Source: Axinella damicornis
Lineage: Eukaryota; Porifera; Demospongiae; Axinellida; Axinellidae
Length of the DNA: 64,000 bases
Reading direction: 5' to 3'
Assembly: GCA_963931865.1 (NCBI GenBank)
Contig: OZ007513.1
Coordinates: 8,498,155-8,562,154, forward strand
Numbering within the stretch: the stretch's first letter is position 1; each line of letters starts with the position of its first letter. Of the stretch, positions 33,033 to 46,900 are shown one piece after another. The translations under genes and the position numbers were made by a program. The notes below the pieces were generated by a model that was given only the letters and a program-made list of their open reading frames with translations, had not been told where the DNA came from and made no database searches.

Positions 33033-36000
33033 TCACACAATAGTTTTTACTTCATCCAGGAGGTTGGACACCAGCTGTGAATCACTGCTCTTAGCATTGA
33101 CAGCGAGCATACTTCCACCCTGCAGTTAGAGAACACAATACTGGTCACCCATGGCAATCTAGTGCCAACTTTCAAAGGACAGAATCTGAATTAGCCTCAA
33201 GCAGTCATTCACTGGCAGACATCCGGTAACCTGCCGGCTTCCTGTTCAGCACCAAAATTAATGCTTGTCATCTCTACCCCTGGGGAACGTGGTTGGAAAA
33301 CATGCATACCACCCTAATTAACTCATTGTACATGGAAATGATGTCATCTTTATCAAACGTTTCTCCATCTCTCCAAGCATAGACGCTTTGCTAGGGGCAA
33401 AGTATTTGTAACGAGCAAAAATACAGCCAAGTGAAACGTTCTGAAGCACAAGGTACACACACGAAAGGAATGTGACAGGTGTAGGATTTGTATTGAGCCT
33501 GTGACTCGCCGTCCGATGAAGCTGTCTCTGAGGTTAGCGGGTCCAAACATGATGGGGCTGCCTTCTACGGAATCATGGGCTTGTCAACTGTATGTCTCAT
33601 TACAACTTCTTTCAAGTTTGAAGACCACGCCCTTACCAAGAAACACACCCCAGTGTCATTCCAGAAAGGGAACACCCTCTCCAGGAAGGGAACACTGCAT
33701 GCACCTACGTATGTATACATAGGCTCACCAGTGCAATGAGTTATACCAGGTCTGAATTCACGAAATGGGGAAATAACAACGGTACAGCCCATTGATATAG
33801 GCATTCAGAGTCGTACACAGTTCACCTTGTCCACATACACATTTGGTCAATTAACCCCCCATCTATTATTGCAGACCATCATATCTTGAAATTAAGCATT
33901 CCATGCTACCATGGCAACAATTCAGCTTTAGCTTGTGGGGAACTACTTGTACTTACCACAGACTTGACCAGGAGGCAGACATGCTGGTTAGCAATGGAGC
34001 AGCCATAGAGGGAGGCACTCTCGTCAATGTGCTCAAGCACCGTGAGGTGCAGTGCTGTGACTATGGCCGACAAGGCGGCTCCAAAGTCGGATGTGTTCAC
34101 AAGTGGAGCCTGTGTACATGTGTGTGTGTGTGTGTGTGTGCGTACGTGTGTGCACGTGTGTGTGTTCTGCATCATTCTTGGAGCTGACCAATTCCAGGAA
34201 GGCTAGCTCAGAGTAACAGCTACGTATGGAGTGTGAAGCGATTTTAGTGATGGCCTCTCCTACTCCACCTCTGGAAAATGCAAACAAGGGGTACTGCCAT
34301 TCCCTATCTCAGTCCCATCCTATATCCCTAAATTTAACATTTCATGAACGGGATGGGACTAAGGATGAGTAATGGCATTTCCCCTTGTTCTTTGGAGGTG
34401 GAGTAGGACAGGCCATAAACAAATCCCATTTACTTTTTCAGATAAATGTTTTACTTTGCCTATAAAAGTTTTGAACAGCGTACAGTACGCCCTCTTCTTG
34501 GAGGCAGTAAGGAGACTAGCAGAAGGCATGAGTGTAATGGCTCACAGTACCTTGACCGTCTGGGTGTCACACAGACCACCACTGCTCAGCAGGCTGGCAA
34601 ACTGTTGTCTGTGGAGGGATAAAGAGAGGGAGAAGTATCATGGCGGAGGAGGGTGTGCGTGCACAATGTCTTTGCCATGCCCCACATATGGTTGATTATC
34701 CATACATCAGTTTATCATGCAGACTGTTAGATGGATGAAAGAGATGTAAAGTCAGTGACACAATGTGCTTCAACGTTCGGTCAAATGATCAGTGCAAGAA
34801 GATTTTCTGACAGGGTTACAGTTACTTGTAGAATGTGTAAGATGTACGGAACATGCATCTATATACAGACACAGCTCACACACGGTACATGTCTTTAAAT
34901 TGATGCCGAGATTCGTCCAACATGTGTTTGCGGCACAGCTTCACTGCAGATTGGAGGGCTCCTTCTGAGAATCGGAATTGGAAGGCTCCTTCTGAGAATC
35001 GGAATCGGAAGGCTTCTTCTGAGAATCAGAATCGGAAGGTTTCTTCTGAGAATCAAATTGGAAGGCTCCTTCTGAGAATCCGAATTCGAAGGTTTCTTCA
35101 GAAGATGAAGTAGGAAGTAGGCTTAATCCGAAGGGCACTGACTTTGCACATACGTAACTCCAGTGCCGTGACGGAATCAGTTCGGAAAATGTGCATCATT
35201 TTTAAAGACACGTACCATACTCCAGTCTATGAGTGGATCGCTCAGGCTCGCTCCAACTATCATCAACAAGCAAGTCAGCCTCACGTACACTATATAGCTG
35301 TTAAAGTTCATGATCTACTAGTACAACGTACTGAGAGCATGGAACCGGGCAGATGAATGCTGAGCATGGCAGGGAAATGGTGAAGTCCAGCTTGTCACTC
35401 GCAGTGCCCTCGTCTGACTATGTAAACATGGAAAAAGGTATAGTATTACATTCAGCGAGTGACTGCTACTTGGCTAGCCTCGTTCCCAGGCTGCCTGTGT
35501 TTGATTGCTTCCAGTATGAAATACGGCGGGGGAAGGCCTGGGAGATCTGGTCATGTGTGGTGCCATCAGGTAGACAGGTGTTAAACACACAGGGGGCAGT
35601 GCCCAATGAAGAATCCCAATGTCCTTTCTTGTACTGTACGTCTGTCCAAAGGCTGTCAGAGCATTCGCAAGGCAGACGATCGATACCACGAAACAGGTAT
35701 TACAACGGCTGGACCCCCCCCCCCCCCCCCCCCCTCCCAAGTGTCTACTGTCTTTACGTGACGTCATTGCATGTGACCAGAGCTCCCTCGCCTTCCCCCA
35801 TCGTATATCACACTGGAAGTGATCAAATACTTGTGGTGGGAACGGCCTGGGAACGAGGCTAGCAAATCTATCTGTCAGACTTTGAGTGTGTAAACAAGGA
35901 ATAGGTATCCACAATATTCCTCACTCTGCATGTGTACGTGTGGAGAGCTTGAAGCTAAGACATACAGATGTCGACTGTGCTCACTGTTCGACTCCACAAC

Positions 36001-37551
36001 ATCATCGCTCCAGCTCTGTAAGGCCGGTCTTATCTTACCCTTGTTCCCAGGATCGCCTAGCTTTTGTCGCCTGCACTATGCGAAGCACTGACTGTTTGAC
36101 TTCCCAAGCAAGCTACTCTAGCTCTGGAAGCCCCTGAAGCCTGCATGCGCTATTCCCCCAATTTCCAAGGTAACAAAATCTTGTGCTGTCCTAAAACTCG
36201 AGCGGAGGCCAGAAACTCACAACATTCCTAAGTGTGATCAACACTTTCTCTACCTGACTGAATCACAGATTAGAGCTTGCAAGACAGCTTGGCTTACTTT
36301 AACCATATAGGTCACCGTCCCCCTCAGTTTCTGAGGCATGAGAAAACTCTGGACGTAGAATATAAACTGGCACTCATTTGCCGTCTCTGCAGTGAAAAAA
36401 AGAACACGTGCTATGGATTACAGCAGAAGCGCATGAGTCGCTGAAGGCAGCAAATGAGCGTTGAACTCAGCATGCCTGCCCTAGCGGAAGTGGTAGGTAT
36501 TCACACATCCCAAGCTTTTACCTTATATGGCAAGAGGCGGTTCACGTAAAAGTGTGAAAGACAAATTGGTATGTATGCAGTATTGCAAAGGTCTTCCCTA
36601 TAAGGTATGACCGTAAGGAGTGAGGGATCACAACATATGGGGATGTGTAATATTGATAGAAAAGGGTGTATAGTACCACCATACTTTACTGGCTCTGGCA
36701 AACCTTAAGTACGCATTTTTCACATACCTGGAGGTAGCTGGAATGGTACTTTGATTCCATCGTGGGCTGACGAACCCATCTGCAAACAGAGACCACGGAG
36801 GGATGACTAGACATTGCCGCAATGAGTCTATGACAGGTTTGTGTTTGAAACTGAAATACTAAACACACTCAGCAACCACTGAACACACCTGCTTTGCTCA
36901 ACACAAACCTGTCTTCTATATAGTTCAAATATTAGCTAAAGCTCACTGGTCTCTCCATCTTGGTGTTGAGAGAGTCTAGAACGTTGAACTCCAGGGACAC
37001 CAGCTGATGAGTAGCCTGGTTGCTGTGGCAATGGAAGCACAATCACCTCGCTCATGGAATTGATATGATGTTTGTTTCTACTAGGGATTACATTCCACCG
37101 ATTAGTAGACTCCAGAGGCTTGAGACTGCTCCACCAATGATTAAACCTATTTGTCCCCCTCCCCCTTTCCCTCCCTCCCCCACCTCCAGATAAAGCATCA
37201 AGTGGAACATTCTCCTTACAGACACACACTCTAAAGGTCTGTCTTTCAGTGGGCAGGTTACACGTGTGGTCACATGTAGTCAAGTACCTTGCCAACTAGT
37301 CTCGGCCCCAGACCCAAACCCACCCCAGCACGGATCGCATACTAGATGCGATCCGTGCTGGGGTTGGTTTGGGTCTGGGACCGAGACTACTTGCCAACCT
37401 GCTAAGTACCTACGATTCATCCCTCGTACTGATGAGCATGCAAACGCTACAAACACAGCACTGGGGTGCTCACAGCTCTCATCTCTTACCTGAAAACCAC
37501 AGCCACAGTCACCTGCCCACTGTACAGAGGATTGGCACGTACTTCATAGGT
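33033..37551 (-). CDS. AP3D1: AP3D1 C-terminal ear exons
   Basis: Nine short exons encode the appendage: TYEVRANPLYSGQVTVAVVF (37.5 kb), a 34-bp exon (37.05 kb), LVSLEFNVLDSLNTKMERP (36.95 kb), the DGIKVPFQLPPG exon (36.75 kb), FIFYVQSFLMPQKLRGTVTY (36.3 kb), DEGTASDKLDFTISLPCS (35.4 kb), QQQFASLLSSGG (34.6 kb), HIDESASLYGCSIANQHVCLLVK (split over 33957-34109) and the last exon ending SQLVSNLLDEVKTIV. These parallel the vertebrate ear nearly block by block. The 34-bp exon is the weakest: phase fits and it fills the expected gap, but its sequence is poorly conserved. The gene ends tail-to-tail with the ODC-like gene, about 0.85 kb apart. Confidence 0.88.
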
Positions 37552-37911
37552 CTACAAGGTATAAGAAAAACACACGTCAGTGTAGGTATATATGTCTAAC
37601 ATACACAAAAAGCTTGAAAATGATCATATAAATACTTGACAGCATTACAGCCATCAGCCCAGTTTCCGGAGAGGACCTTAGTTAGCCTCGTTCCCAGATC
37701 TACCTTCTTCTATTAGCTTTCACAACCCCCAAAAATGGGGAAGGCCTGGGAGAATCCATCACATGAACGACGTCAGGTGGACTTAGGGGGTGGCACCCAC
37801 AGTCATTTTAGCAGGTCGTGGACCAGTTCATCATCCGTTTAGCTACGTTCGAATGTTCCACTGAGGAGTCCAGACTCAAGAGGCTCGAGACAACTCTGCT
37901 CAGCCAGCCTC

Positions 37912-37953
<42 letters not shown>

Positions 37954-40900
37954 TACATCCACCTGACATCATAATTATGAATGATGCATGAAACCATACC
38001 TTCCCCGTTTTTTGCCGCTCTTCCACTTCCGGGTATTACTGTCGATGCAAACCAAAGAACAAGAAACAGGATGGGCCTGGGAACGTGGCTAAGTAAGCCC
38101 TTACTCCATACTGAGTAAGTCATCACAGTGGGAAAGATTACCGTACAATATGTGAAACCCTTTCCATACCATTTTAAGGTTTTCATCTTCCGCCAGGAGC
38201 TTGAAACTGGAGGGGGCCTGCAGGGGAAAATGGTGCCATTTAGGTAGAACATTACACTCCTGGTAGGGGAAATATTGTGCCATGTAATGTAATGTGAATG
38301 CCCTACAAAGATCCTGACTACACTGTTGTGACCAACGTCTTGCACTGACCCAAACGTATTTGGTACTGAAACTCACTTCGGTGGCAGAGCAATGAGTGCA
38401 TTTTTCTTCCCGTCGACCACCACTGCTCAAAGCAACCGGCCACAGGTCACCAGGTGACACGGGCGTTAATTAGAATGAGTAAGCTAGCTGCTATTATTTT
38501 ACGACAGCATTTGAACAAAGCTAGCAGTGAGTACGAGTTGGTGGCTGCAATCAAAGCAGCTGATATCTATGCAAGCATGGACATTAGTACACTGGCGTGC
38601 AAGCACACCCTTATAGGACTCGGGAATTGTGGAATTTGCATGAAGTATGAAGTTAGATGTACATTCATGCTGTGAAAATGGAACCCTTGCAGCCTCTTTC
38701 ACGCAGTCACATTTCGTCTGGCAGTATGATGGTTTGAAAATTTTGGATAATAGGGGCCGGGGTCTGTCAGATCAGGCAACCGCTGGATCAGTGTTTGCCT
38801 GAAAAGCCAGCAAATGCGATAGTATCTCTTAGAAGCACATACTACTACTGCAATGGTATAATTATGTCTGGAAGGCTAACCTGCTGTGGTGTAACAGTGA
38901 TGGCCGCCAGGTCAAGGTCGAGCAGCTCCCCACCAGCAGCCTCGGGAGGTTGCTCCACTTCCCCCTCCCCTTCCACTGGCTGCTTACTCTTGTGCTTCCT
39001 GCCACCCTTCTTGTCCTTCCGGGGTTTCTGTGATGAGGGAATTTTTGTCGGTAAAAGATTTTCATCGCTGCCTAAAATTTAAAATGCAAATTTTTCGTGA
39101 TCAATCAATGAATTTATCTTGCACAGATGGCTCTGCTGTGTTACCCAGTACCTGGCGCGTGGTATGTTACCAGGTACCTTCGCTGTTCTTGCTGTTCTTA
39201 GCCCCCAGTACACCCACTCTAATTTCAGGTCTTTCTACCTTGACGTCACTCACGTGAGGAAATGCACCAGGCCTCCCCACTTTTCCGTACTACAAGCGAT
39301 GAAAAGCTGGGTGATGGTCTGGGAACGAGGCTGGGGTTCGTGATGATTACAGTCCAGTAGCGGGACTGGGAACGAGGCTGGGATTTGTCCTGATTACAGT
39401 CCAGCAGTGGGGCTGGGAACGAGGCGGGATTTGTCCTGATTACAGTCCAGTAGCGGGGCTAGGAACGAGGCGGGATTTGTCCTGATTATAGTCCAGTAGC
39501 AGTGCTGGGAACGAGGTTGGGATTTGTCCTGATTACAGTCCAGTAGCAGGGCTGGGAACGAGGCTGGCTGATTACAGTCCAGTAGAACTCGATGCGATAT
39601 GGCTGAGTCTAACATCATGCAACAGCTGGTCTCTGAACCCTCTACTCTCAAAATTCACACCCAAAATGTCCACCTTCTCTTTCTTCTTCTTTGGCTTGAC
39701 TTCTCCACCCTCCTCTCCTGGTACTTTGTCCGCCTGTGGTTCCGACCCGCCGGTAGCAGCTGGAGGTTCCTGCTTTGCTTTGGATTGTGTGGGGGCGTCT
39801 GCAGCTGACAGCCAGAATTCCAGGTCATCAATATCACCGTCACCTCTGGGAGCTGTCATATCCTCTTCCTTTGTGCTTTTGGTGACAATGATATCATCCG
39901 CAAGGAGTGGCATTGGCTGTTCATTCTCCTCGGGAGGTTTTGTGTCTTCAGTTGCGATATCAACCAGCGAGGCCTCCCCACCACCTGAATACGGACAGAA
40001 TGAGTAGAAATTCAATGAAATTTTCCCTTGTAGTTTTTAGTTTTTCCTTGTTGTGCATCTATGTGCAATTGCGCAATGCAAACTATGACATCATGGACCA
40101 CAATAAACCCTATTAGCCGGCATTATGCTTCACAGACAAATTTGCCTATTATGCCCAAAGCATAATAATGCCGCATAGCATAACGTGCGTGTGCCTAATG
40201 ACACACTTTAGAACTGAATATCGAAGAGCTCCCAGCACAGCTGCCTGGCGTCTAGACAGCTTATGGTAGTGCACTGTTGGCATTAGCCTAGTATGGATCA
40301 TGTGAGTAGCGTACATGTAACTCGCCAAATATCGGCTGGTACAAGATTGCAAGTCAGCAGTATTCAACTTGGTGAAAAACTCTAGCTGAGCAAACTGTTC
40401 AGATTTTGAATTTGGACAAACCAAAGGGCTAGCCTCGTTCCCAGGCCGTCTGCCAGTCGCGCGCGCATCGCATACGTGACCTTTGAACCCTTGTCAGATA
40501 GCTGGCAGAAGGCCTGGTACCACTCCTACGTCATTTACAAGCAAAGTGGACACGGTTATGAAGCAACTCGACTACACGTATGCTTTCGAGTTTATATTGA
40601 TACCACGAAGACAGCAACTTGCTGCCAACTCAGCGCTAACGGCAATACAGCATGCACTAACGTTTGACTACTCAGGCGTAAGTCTTACCAAGCGCTTGGT
40701 AAGCTACTGTAGAGGTAAGCTATTGTAGTTACCTAGGCTACTACAACCGTACAACAAGGAGTTCCATACCTGACGCCTCCAGTGGTCCACCACGGTAGCG
40801 TAAAAGCCAACAATAACTTGCTAGGAAACCTGCCGTTAGCCCGTGAACTTCTGGCACGTAGCCATTTTACATGAAATCGTGTCCACCTACGTCATAATCG

Positions 40901-42907
40901 TGTCCATATTGCAGTGCCAGCTATCTGACAAGGGTTCAAAGGTCACGTATGCGATGCGCGCGCGACTGGCAGACGGCCTGGGAACGAGGCTACCAAAGGG
41001 CCATTGCATGCAGTCAGCTGTATAACAAAATGACTTAGCATACTGTCAATGTGAATTCATTTACCATCCTTGTCAGCATCATGGTGGCGGTGATGCTTCT
41101 TGCTCCCTTTCCTTTTCTTCCGATGCTCCTTCGGCTTCTTCTCCCCTTCACCCTCTTCACCCTCCTCAGTGGCTTTGCCCTCCTTGGACTGGAGCGAATT
41201 CAAAGGCAGGACATCAGGTAAACAACGTACAGAACATTGTCCCAAAAATTGGGGATCTTAGAACCCTTCTAATAGACTTCAGGGTGCTTTAATGTTGGCA
41301 GGGGAAATACAATCAAGGTGGCAGAATTGTTGTAGCAACAAGATGGTGGATGAGTGTGTAGAAGTCGGTGACACAGTGTGTAGCAGTTTGACAAGTGGAC
41401 CCAAGCAGTGAAAGTTGACGGATTGTTCCCAAAAACCGCTACCCAATGCAGAGCCACAGGAGTTACGTAACTCTGACTAAAACACTCTGAGGTGGCTGTA
41501 CTAGCAAGCAGTTACAGAAACTGGAGCAGATTTACCAAAAGCAAATCATAACCATCACCTTTCGTTTCTTCTTGTGCTTATCCTTTCCTTTCTTCTTCTT
41601 TGGCTGCAGGGAGGACAGATCCAAGCATACAGGAGATCAGCGTTTGAATTGTGAGATTCATGGTGCAATCAGTGATTCTCATGCTGTATTTACCAAATTC
41701 TGTGGAGTAGCTCGTCTACTTTCGAACAACATCGAGCGGACAATGCAATATCTCTCGGACATATATTATAGCAAACATACGTGTAATTGGTAAGGAGACT
41801 TCTCTATCCTTGGACACCACTGGGTTATATACTCCAACTAGACACAATTGCTCTACGTGGTACCAGTGTTGATAAAATGCTGCTACACGGTCTGAACAGT
41901 TGAAATATGCAGTCGTACTAGACAACAAAAGTACACTTACCAATTAGGAATGTAGAAAAAGATAGCAATTCTAGGACCGTTGTTGTGAATAGTTTGACAG
42001 TGTCCGATATCATATGGTGTCCGGTGACTACTGACCTCTTGTTCCTCGTCCTCAAGTGTGGTCATGGCAACCACACGGTGCTGGCGGACAGGTAGTACCT
42101 CATCATCCCGCAGTGGCCTGCAAATATAACATCATCAATAATTAGCAACGGAGGGAAGAAAGCAGTGATACCCCGTGCTATTAGCCTCGTTCCCAGGCCT
42201 TCTCACCACAGCGTTTGTCGCTGGCAGTACTAACGTGGGGAAGGAAGGCCTGGTAAAACTTATCACGTGCAGTGATGTACGTGGACGTTGGGTGGACGGG
42301 AGTGGCACATTCCATGTTAAACCGCAAGGTCAACTTTTGCCGACAATGGACTAGATCGATCGCTCAACAGCAACTGATTGCTTGAATCTTGGCGACGTTT
42401 CTTGAGTTCAGAGAGCTGCCCCACAGCAACAGCTGCAAAAGTCAACAGCTAGGTAAGTTATACACAGCAGACGGCCTTGCAGTTTAACGAGGAATGTGCC
42501 ACTCCCATCCACCCAACGTCCATATATATATACGTCACTGCACATAACGACTTTTACTAGGCCTTCCCTGGCGTTAGTATTGCAAACAACAAACACTGGG
42601 GTGAGGAAGGCCTAGGAACAAGGCTACCATGCTGTATCTTAGGATTTAATAACAAAGGCCCCTCTGAAGGATGCAAAGGTTATTCCCTTCTACAGATGAG
42701 TGTACTCCGAAGGAGAAAAGAACACTCCTGTCGCAGGGACTGTCATTTCCTTTTCATGACAGCAGCACTTGTATATTGCAAGGGCCTGGTTTTCAAATGC
42801 TGAACTGGAATCCTAGAGATCTCGCTTCCAGGCTCTGCTGAACAGGAATCCTTGAGATCCCAGGTTCCAGGTTCTGCTAAACTGGAAGCTTAGAGATCCC
42901 AGGTTCT

Positions 42908-42953
<46 letters not shown>

Positions 42954-43958
42954 TTCATCTCAAGAGATCTTGTGGTACGGTAAGGACTGCAAGTGCATAG
43001 TTCAGTTGTCTCCTGATGTTCTCATGGACTCACACATCGAGATTCTGGTTGAGAGCTTTGGAGAGGTCATCAGTCTTGATGGCGGCATCACCGTCCACCT
43101 CCTCTGATGATGACACTGCACCCTGCAGAGATTGGGGATATAATCCGTAAGCTTAACACAATGTTAGGAGGGAGGGTGGTGGTACACAGTATGTGCGGGG
43201 GGGGGGGGGGGGGGGGGGTGAGTGCGTGGGTAGCATTAATTGGTCTCTGTTAATTGGTCTCCGGCTGTGCCCTCAACCAATTAACAATGCCCTCATTCCC
43301 ATGGTGTTTCTGTGGGTTAGCTCTTTACCAACCGTACACATTGGAGGCCAGTTTCAGTTTAACATACCCTGCATGTACATATATAAGGTTCCCATCAGTT
43401 TCATGATCAAACCTCACAAACAGAACTGCACACAGCCATCCTTTCTATGTTCGTGACTCTAATCACACCCACTCATTAACGAGAATGTGATCAAGATGCT
43501 TGGGCAATGGTAACTTGCCCAATGGACCAATCCGAAAAATTATACGGCAACACATAGCCTCGGTCCCAGACCCAAACCAACCCCGGTACAGATCGCTTCC
43601 AGTATCCAGTATTCCCTGCATGTCATACTGGAACTGATCCACGCTAGGGTTGGTGGGGACGGTACTATACAACACACACACACACACCTCGGGCATCTCC
43701 CCAGTGGTGGTATCAACAGATGGTCTAGGTACGGTTTCCTCCTCGCTACTTCGCCCTCCTTTGCGCCCCTTCCTCTTCTTCTTCTTCTTATTCCTCTTGT
43801 CCTTCTTTGACGTGGGCTCATCTGAAGAGAAAAATATCACCTCATGAGGATAGTGTGCACAGTGCACGTTCTCTACAGATGCATCACAAAGGAGGTCAAC
43901 TGTCTTGCCAACTAACCAATCACAGGATAGTTTACTGGTCACGCCCCCAGACCCAAAC

Positions 43959-43991
<33 letters not shown>

Positions 43992-46900
43992 TCAGTCTAG
44001 CCGCTAGCCCCTCTCCGCGTGAAAACCGGTGTCAGGCTATCCACCACTCAAATTTCAGGTGGGAAGAAACAGCCTCAAAGTATCAGACCATGTGATGTGC
44101 AGTCTGTCCTGGGGGACAAGACGGGAGTGACAAGACACTATCCCGTGCGTGTATGTGCAAGATGAGTTAAGAAATCAGTGTACATGTACGTGTCAGTCAG
44201 TCAGCGCAAGAGGTGTTAAGCAATCAGTGTACGTGTCAGTCAGTCATCGACTCTTTAGGCAGTTAGAGCGAATCAGGTCATCTTCAAAGTCGTCTTTCCT
44301 CTCAGAGCATAGTGAAAACCAAGATGACACACCTTCATTCCAAATAAAGCACAGTCCAAAACCAGCATCTCTTCAAACAGTGCACAGCGCAAGTTTTCTA
44401 CTACTGTAGTGCATTACAAAGGAAAGGGGTCACCTGTCTTGCCAACTAACCAATCACAAGAGAGACGCCCAGCTCCAGCTTGCTGACAGGGATGCTGCTA
44501 ACATCCATCTTGGAGAGGCCCCCCTCATCTAGTCTCCTTGGTGACGCTTTGGAAGACGGTGTGGACTTGAGGTAGTGGGGGTTGTTCATCTGATCTTGAC
44601 GACGTTGTTCCCTCCGCTGTTGGCAAGAAACATAATATGATTATGATTATGATAGGCATGAACAAAACCCCATGAGTTTCATACTTCAGTTACCATAGAA
44701 ACAGGTCTTGTATACAGTGGAAAGTGAGGTCCTAAAGGTACGTACAGGCCACTGCTATCCAAGTATAGTAACCATGGGAACATGTAGCTACATTCCAGCC
44801 TGCATGAGGGAGTTTCTGGATGGTAGGGTGATCCATATGTCACCCTCAGAGAAATCAACCTCATCGTAGACTTTTGAATGCATGGCATCCAGTGCAGGAT
44901 GCGTACCTGCGGAGCTTTAGCTGACATGAATGAAACGCGAGTGGATTTTAGAGGTGTGCCTGCAACCACTATTCTCTCTATGCTGTATTGGGGGGGGGGG
45001 GGGGGGGGGTTGTTGTACCACCTTTTAGTGCCAACCCCCCTATGGGATTGAACCACATGCACTCATTGTGTCCCCATTCCACTCATTGTATCCCCATTCC
45101 ACTCATTGTATCCCCATTCCACTCATTGTGTCCCCATTCCACTCATTGTGTCCCCATTCCACTCATTGTATCCCCATTCCACTCATTGTGTCCCCCATTC
45201 CACTCATTGTATCTCCATTCCACTCATTGTGTCCCCATTCCACTCATTGTATCTCCATTCCACTCATTGTGTCCCCATTCCACTCATGTCCCCATTCCAC
45301 TCATTGCATCCCCATTCCACTCATTGCATCCCCATTCCACTGTTTTTGTACAAGGCCTGGCAGGCAGAAGAGCGTGCCCCTTCAGGTGTCTTTGTGGTCT
45401 TGGAAATGTACCCTTTGTCTAAGCAGTGTTCTCGCCAGGATTTTTATTATAGGGCAGGGGGGAACAAGGTGTACAGTTTATCTGTCCATGTCCCTGCGCT
45501 GTTTCTCTGCTTTGTGCCGTGTTGCTTGCAAACGGAGAACAACAGACCGACAATGGTAGACGCAAAACTGTCGTACAATGTACCACTGATAATCCGTCTT
45601 CCAAGACGCGTCATAGCCGATCTTGTGCTTGCTTCGTGTTACAAGTCATCAGAGTTCGACGACTCCAAGCAATGCCTTTGCTTAGCGGGGTGTGACCAGT
45701 AAACTATCCTCGTGAACACGTGGCGCCTCAAGTAAATCTATTCATATGCACGCGGCGTATGCATGAATAATGGACGGCCGCACTTGACTACTAAGCGTGG
45801 TGGGGCACTGCGGTTCCGTGCTTTAACGAGAACACTGCTAAGTGGCTTTGGTGTTTTAGCAACCACTTGAACAGACTAGCCACTAGCCCCTCTCCACCAG
45901 ACCGGTTACATGCGCACACGTGGCAAAGCCGACCTCACCGGCCGAGCGGAGAGGGGCTAACGGCTAGACTGCCACTTGAAGTACCTGAGTAGGCGAGTCA
46001 TTAGGGGCATCCCATAGACAAAGTACCAGTTAGAATGCTATGAATTTCATTATGCACCCACAAGAAAATTGTCTGCAACAATGCACTGAAATTGAAGTGC
46101 AACAGAATACAAGCTCACTCTCTTGACGTCCTCATCGTCTTCCTGTTCATCCCTCTTTGAACTGCGCGAGGAGGCGGGGCTTGCATGTCCACGGGTTTGG
46201 TAGAAGTCAGCCCCAGAGGTTGAGGGGGGTGCCAGAAAGAAGCCAGCGTCATCCACCTGGTCCCCATCACTGTCAGAGGGCGGCTCATTGATCCACTTAT
46301 CCAGGTCAAGGCTGACAACACAAACAAGAGTTGCATTTAACATGTGGGAAAGTTTGTGTTAGGGGAAAACTTGTGCTGGGCATAAATAATCAAACCTCAC
46401 AGCTCGCATGAAAGACCTATGAAGATTCTGATTACACCGCCGTGATCGCACCATGCAGTGACACAAGCATATAATAATTGTGCCGAAACTCACCTTGGTG
46501 GTGGAGCTAGGATCGAGCGCTTGATTTTGTCCTCCACTGTCTTCCCGTTGGCCTCCATTGTTAACGTAAGGTGTGTGTGAAACGCGAGCACGAGTCCAGT
46601 TTAGAAGTGAGTACAAGTACATGGAAATAATCATCAGAGTCCTCTGATGCGTCCAAGAGGTGAGAGGAAGGCCTGAGGCTTCGTCCTAAAAGGTGACCGG
46701 TTTCACTTACTGGGAGTGCAGTTGCCAGTTCATTATTCCGTGTGTGTTACTTGGAGCAAGCCCGTCATCATGCTACAAGCCCGTAGTAACACGCTCATAC
46801 ATCTTGTCAGTGTGTGGTGAGCTTAGGGTTACCCCACTTAAACAGTTATGTCCCAATTAATGCCCACTGAATTAACAGACATATGCTGTTAAGGTTTACA

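Noticed and set aside
34200..34290. Minus-strand frame (GGVGEAITKIASHS...) as an extra AP3D1 exon
   Set aside because: Lies partly in a foldback repeat, and neighbouring exons join in phase without it.
38480..38545. Minus-strand frame with TNSYSLLA resembling the start of the AP-3 delta ear
   Set aside because: Its phase does not fit the neighbouring exons, whereas 39027-38881 joins 37551-37490 directly in phase 0.
45068..45702. Plus-strand ORFs of up to 198 codons
   Set aside because: Translation of the 20-bp minisatellite and an adjacent MITE; no domain.
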